64,000 bases of DNA from Apostichopus japonicus (Eukaryota; Echinodermata; Holothuroidea; Aspidochirotida; Stichopodidae). Below the pieces are notes generated by a model. The model ran no database searches, was not told the DNA's origin, and saw nothing but the letters and a program-made list of their open reading frames with translations. The stretch is taken from assembly GCF_037975245.1 (NCBI RefSeq), contig NC_092561.1:19961508-20025507 (forward strand). Reading direction: 5' to 3'. Positions 63,101 to 64,000 of the stretch are shown here, piece by piece. Made by a program: the position numbers and the translations under genes. The stretch's first letter is position 1, and each line of letters starts with the position of its first letter.

Positions 63101-63998
63101 AAAAGTACTCGTACAATGCATCATAATCCTGGCAGACGTTATGAAGAATTGGCAAAAATTCAGCTAGGTAAGTTTTAACAGAAAGACGAACCACCGTCTG
63201 AAGGTTATTATAAGAGTTGTAAAACTCGTTTGCAGATTCACATATTTCCCTTTTAGAAATCTTTTCTAGAGTTAAGAATTTCCTTGCCACTTCAACACCA
63301 GTTGAGAGCACATAATAAAGGTCGGGAATTCTCAAGGAGTTCGGATGTCCAATGTTCTGCAAGGCGACCGTTCTCTGCAGACACATTTGTTCAATGAATT
63401 TGAAGTCCTTGCTAAATAGAGCTGCGCATAATTTAGACACATCCGCCGCGTATTCAGGAAAGATTTGAACAATAAACGACTCAAATACGGTACAAATGAC
63501 ACCGAACCCTTCAGAAAGGGTACTTGATCGTCTAAAAGCTGCCAAAACGCTCGCACCATCTCCAACAGAGAATCCCGGGAGAAGTTCGCCAGAGTGAATC
63601 GAATTTTCCAAGGTCCATGTGTCCATATTTTTGCCAGGTGGAACAGAGTAAGCAGTTGGGTCAGTTGAAGAACTCTCAACGAGGGAGATGTTGCTGCAGA
63701 ACTGCCTGGCGAATGAACTAAAATCTACTCTTGTGTCATAGTTGAAGCTCTTATGAACCCTTGCCCCTACGTCTCGGGCAAAAGATCTTAGTAGCCACTC
63801 ACATACTTCACCATCAGTAAAACTCACATAGACTCTATCCAAGAAATTAACTGCTCTTTTGAGATAGTCCTCCCACACTGGGTTTCGTGAAAGAAATTGA
63901 CAAAAACCTACTTCAGCGGGGGCAATGCGGTCAAATACCGACGTCAGGTTTCTTGACTCTACTTCTTCGCAAATGTTATCTCTATAGACCCATTCCAT
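60190..63998 (-). CDS. Fibronectin type III repeat protein, partial (runs off the window)
   Basis: The largest exon runs from the right edge to 62744 (about 418 codons seen, phase-1 donor). It encodes a Cys-containing, probably extracellular segment with N-glycosylation sequons (NLTS, NISL) and no domain I recognise. Exon 62017-61703 (phases 1 to 1) is FN3-like (VDVTWSYLGAVDSCGI, YLDAFSLYNVTLTVQTRTG). Exon 61420-61224 continues in frame (LHEMQIDLSVSSVDISLEN, ILTFRFNPVKEF). Exon 60474-60190 is a clear FN3 domain (PTGPPMNLTASLN, VTLRWSDPAC, YKTYSFQVRAATEKGYGP). The donor at 61223 is phase 0 but the last exon needs phase 1, so an exon is missing between them or the 3' structure is wrong. The frame from 60474 reaches a stop at 60190 but may instead splice at CAG before GTGAGG. 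Likely a cell-surface receptor or matrix protein; whether kinase or phosphatase domains follow cannot be seen. The 5' end lies beyond the window. Confidence 0.65.
62240..62589. repeat. G/C-run dispersed repeat in an intron of the FN3 gene
   Basis: Begins CAGTGGCGGCACCAG and ends CCCCGTAACGACACT, weakly inverted. Long G runs (62505-62517) and C runs lie inside. The start is shared with 40914-40928. Confidence 0.45.
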
Positions 63999-64000
63999 AA

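Overview
The window looks like nuclear genomic DNA of a marine invertebrate deuterostome. An echinoderm, perhaps a sea cucumber, is my best guess. The grounds are AT-rich intergenic DNA with frequent TAGGCCTA words, small spliced exons with GT-AG introns of 0.3-2 kb, many short inverted-repeat transposons with G- or C-run ends, and minisatellites. No database search was possible, so all names rest on motif recognition and on splice-frame consistency.

Layout: (1) 0.77-6.93 kb, plus strand: a complete 8-exon METTL25-type methyltransferase-like gene (591 aa) whose introns hold two MITEs of one family, a LINE fragment and a retroposon tail. (2) 7.6-15.6 kb: no gene seen; a 50-bp minisatellite, a 1-kb inverted-repeat element and a duplicated 0.35-kb repeat. 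(3) 15.62-25.99 kb: a 10.4-kb EnSpm/CACTA transposon with CACTGGCGGTCC termini, long subterminal repeat arrays, a TNP2-type transposase with one frameshift, and an intact 6-exon DUF4806 gene, both on the minus strand. Both coding regions start just after a splice acceptor, which suggests one leader exon spliced alternatively, as in maize En/Spm. (4) 26-32 kb: no gene seen, one long AAT array.

(5) 32-56 kb, plus strand: the main result. Three divergent genes (255, 285 and 221 aa) lie head to tail. Each has a BH3 motif ending one exon, a phase-0 intron, then a final exon of 88-95 codons resembling the C-terminal helices of BID. The first two carry caspase-like sites (I-E-x-D before G, and D-E-T-D before S) in the linker before the BH3, where vertebrate BID is cut. 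The third does not. I read this as a tandem cluster of BID-like apoptosis activators. The second gene also has its first splice donor copied seven times in a 94-bp tandem repeat. (6) 56-60 kb: no gene seen, two MITEs. (7) 60.2-64 kb, minus strand: part of a secreted or membrane protein gene with fibronectin type III exons, running off the right edge.

The METTL25 gene, the BID-like cluster and the FN3 gene show no evident functional link; the rest is repeat-driven.
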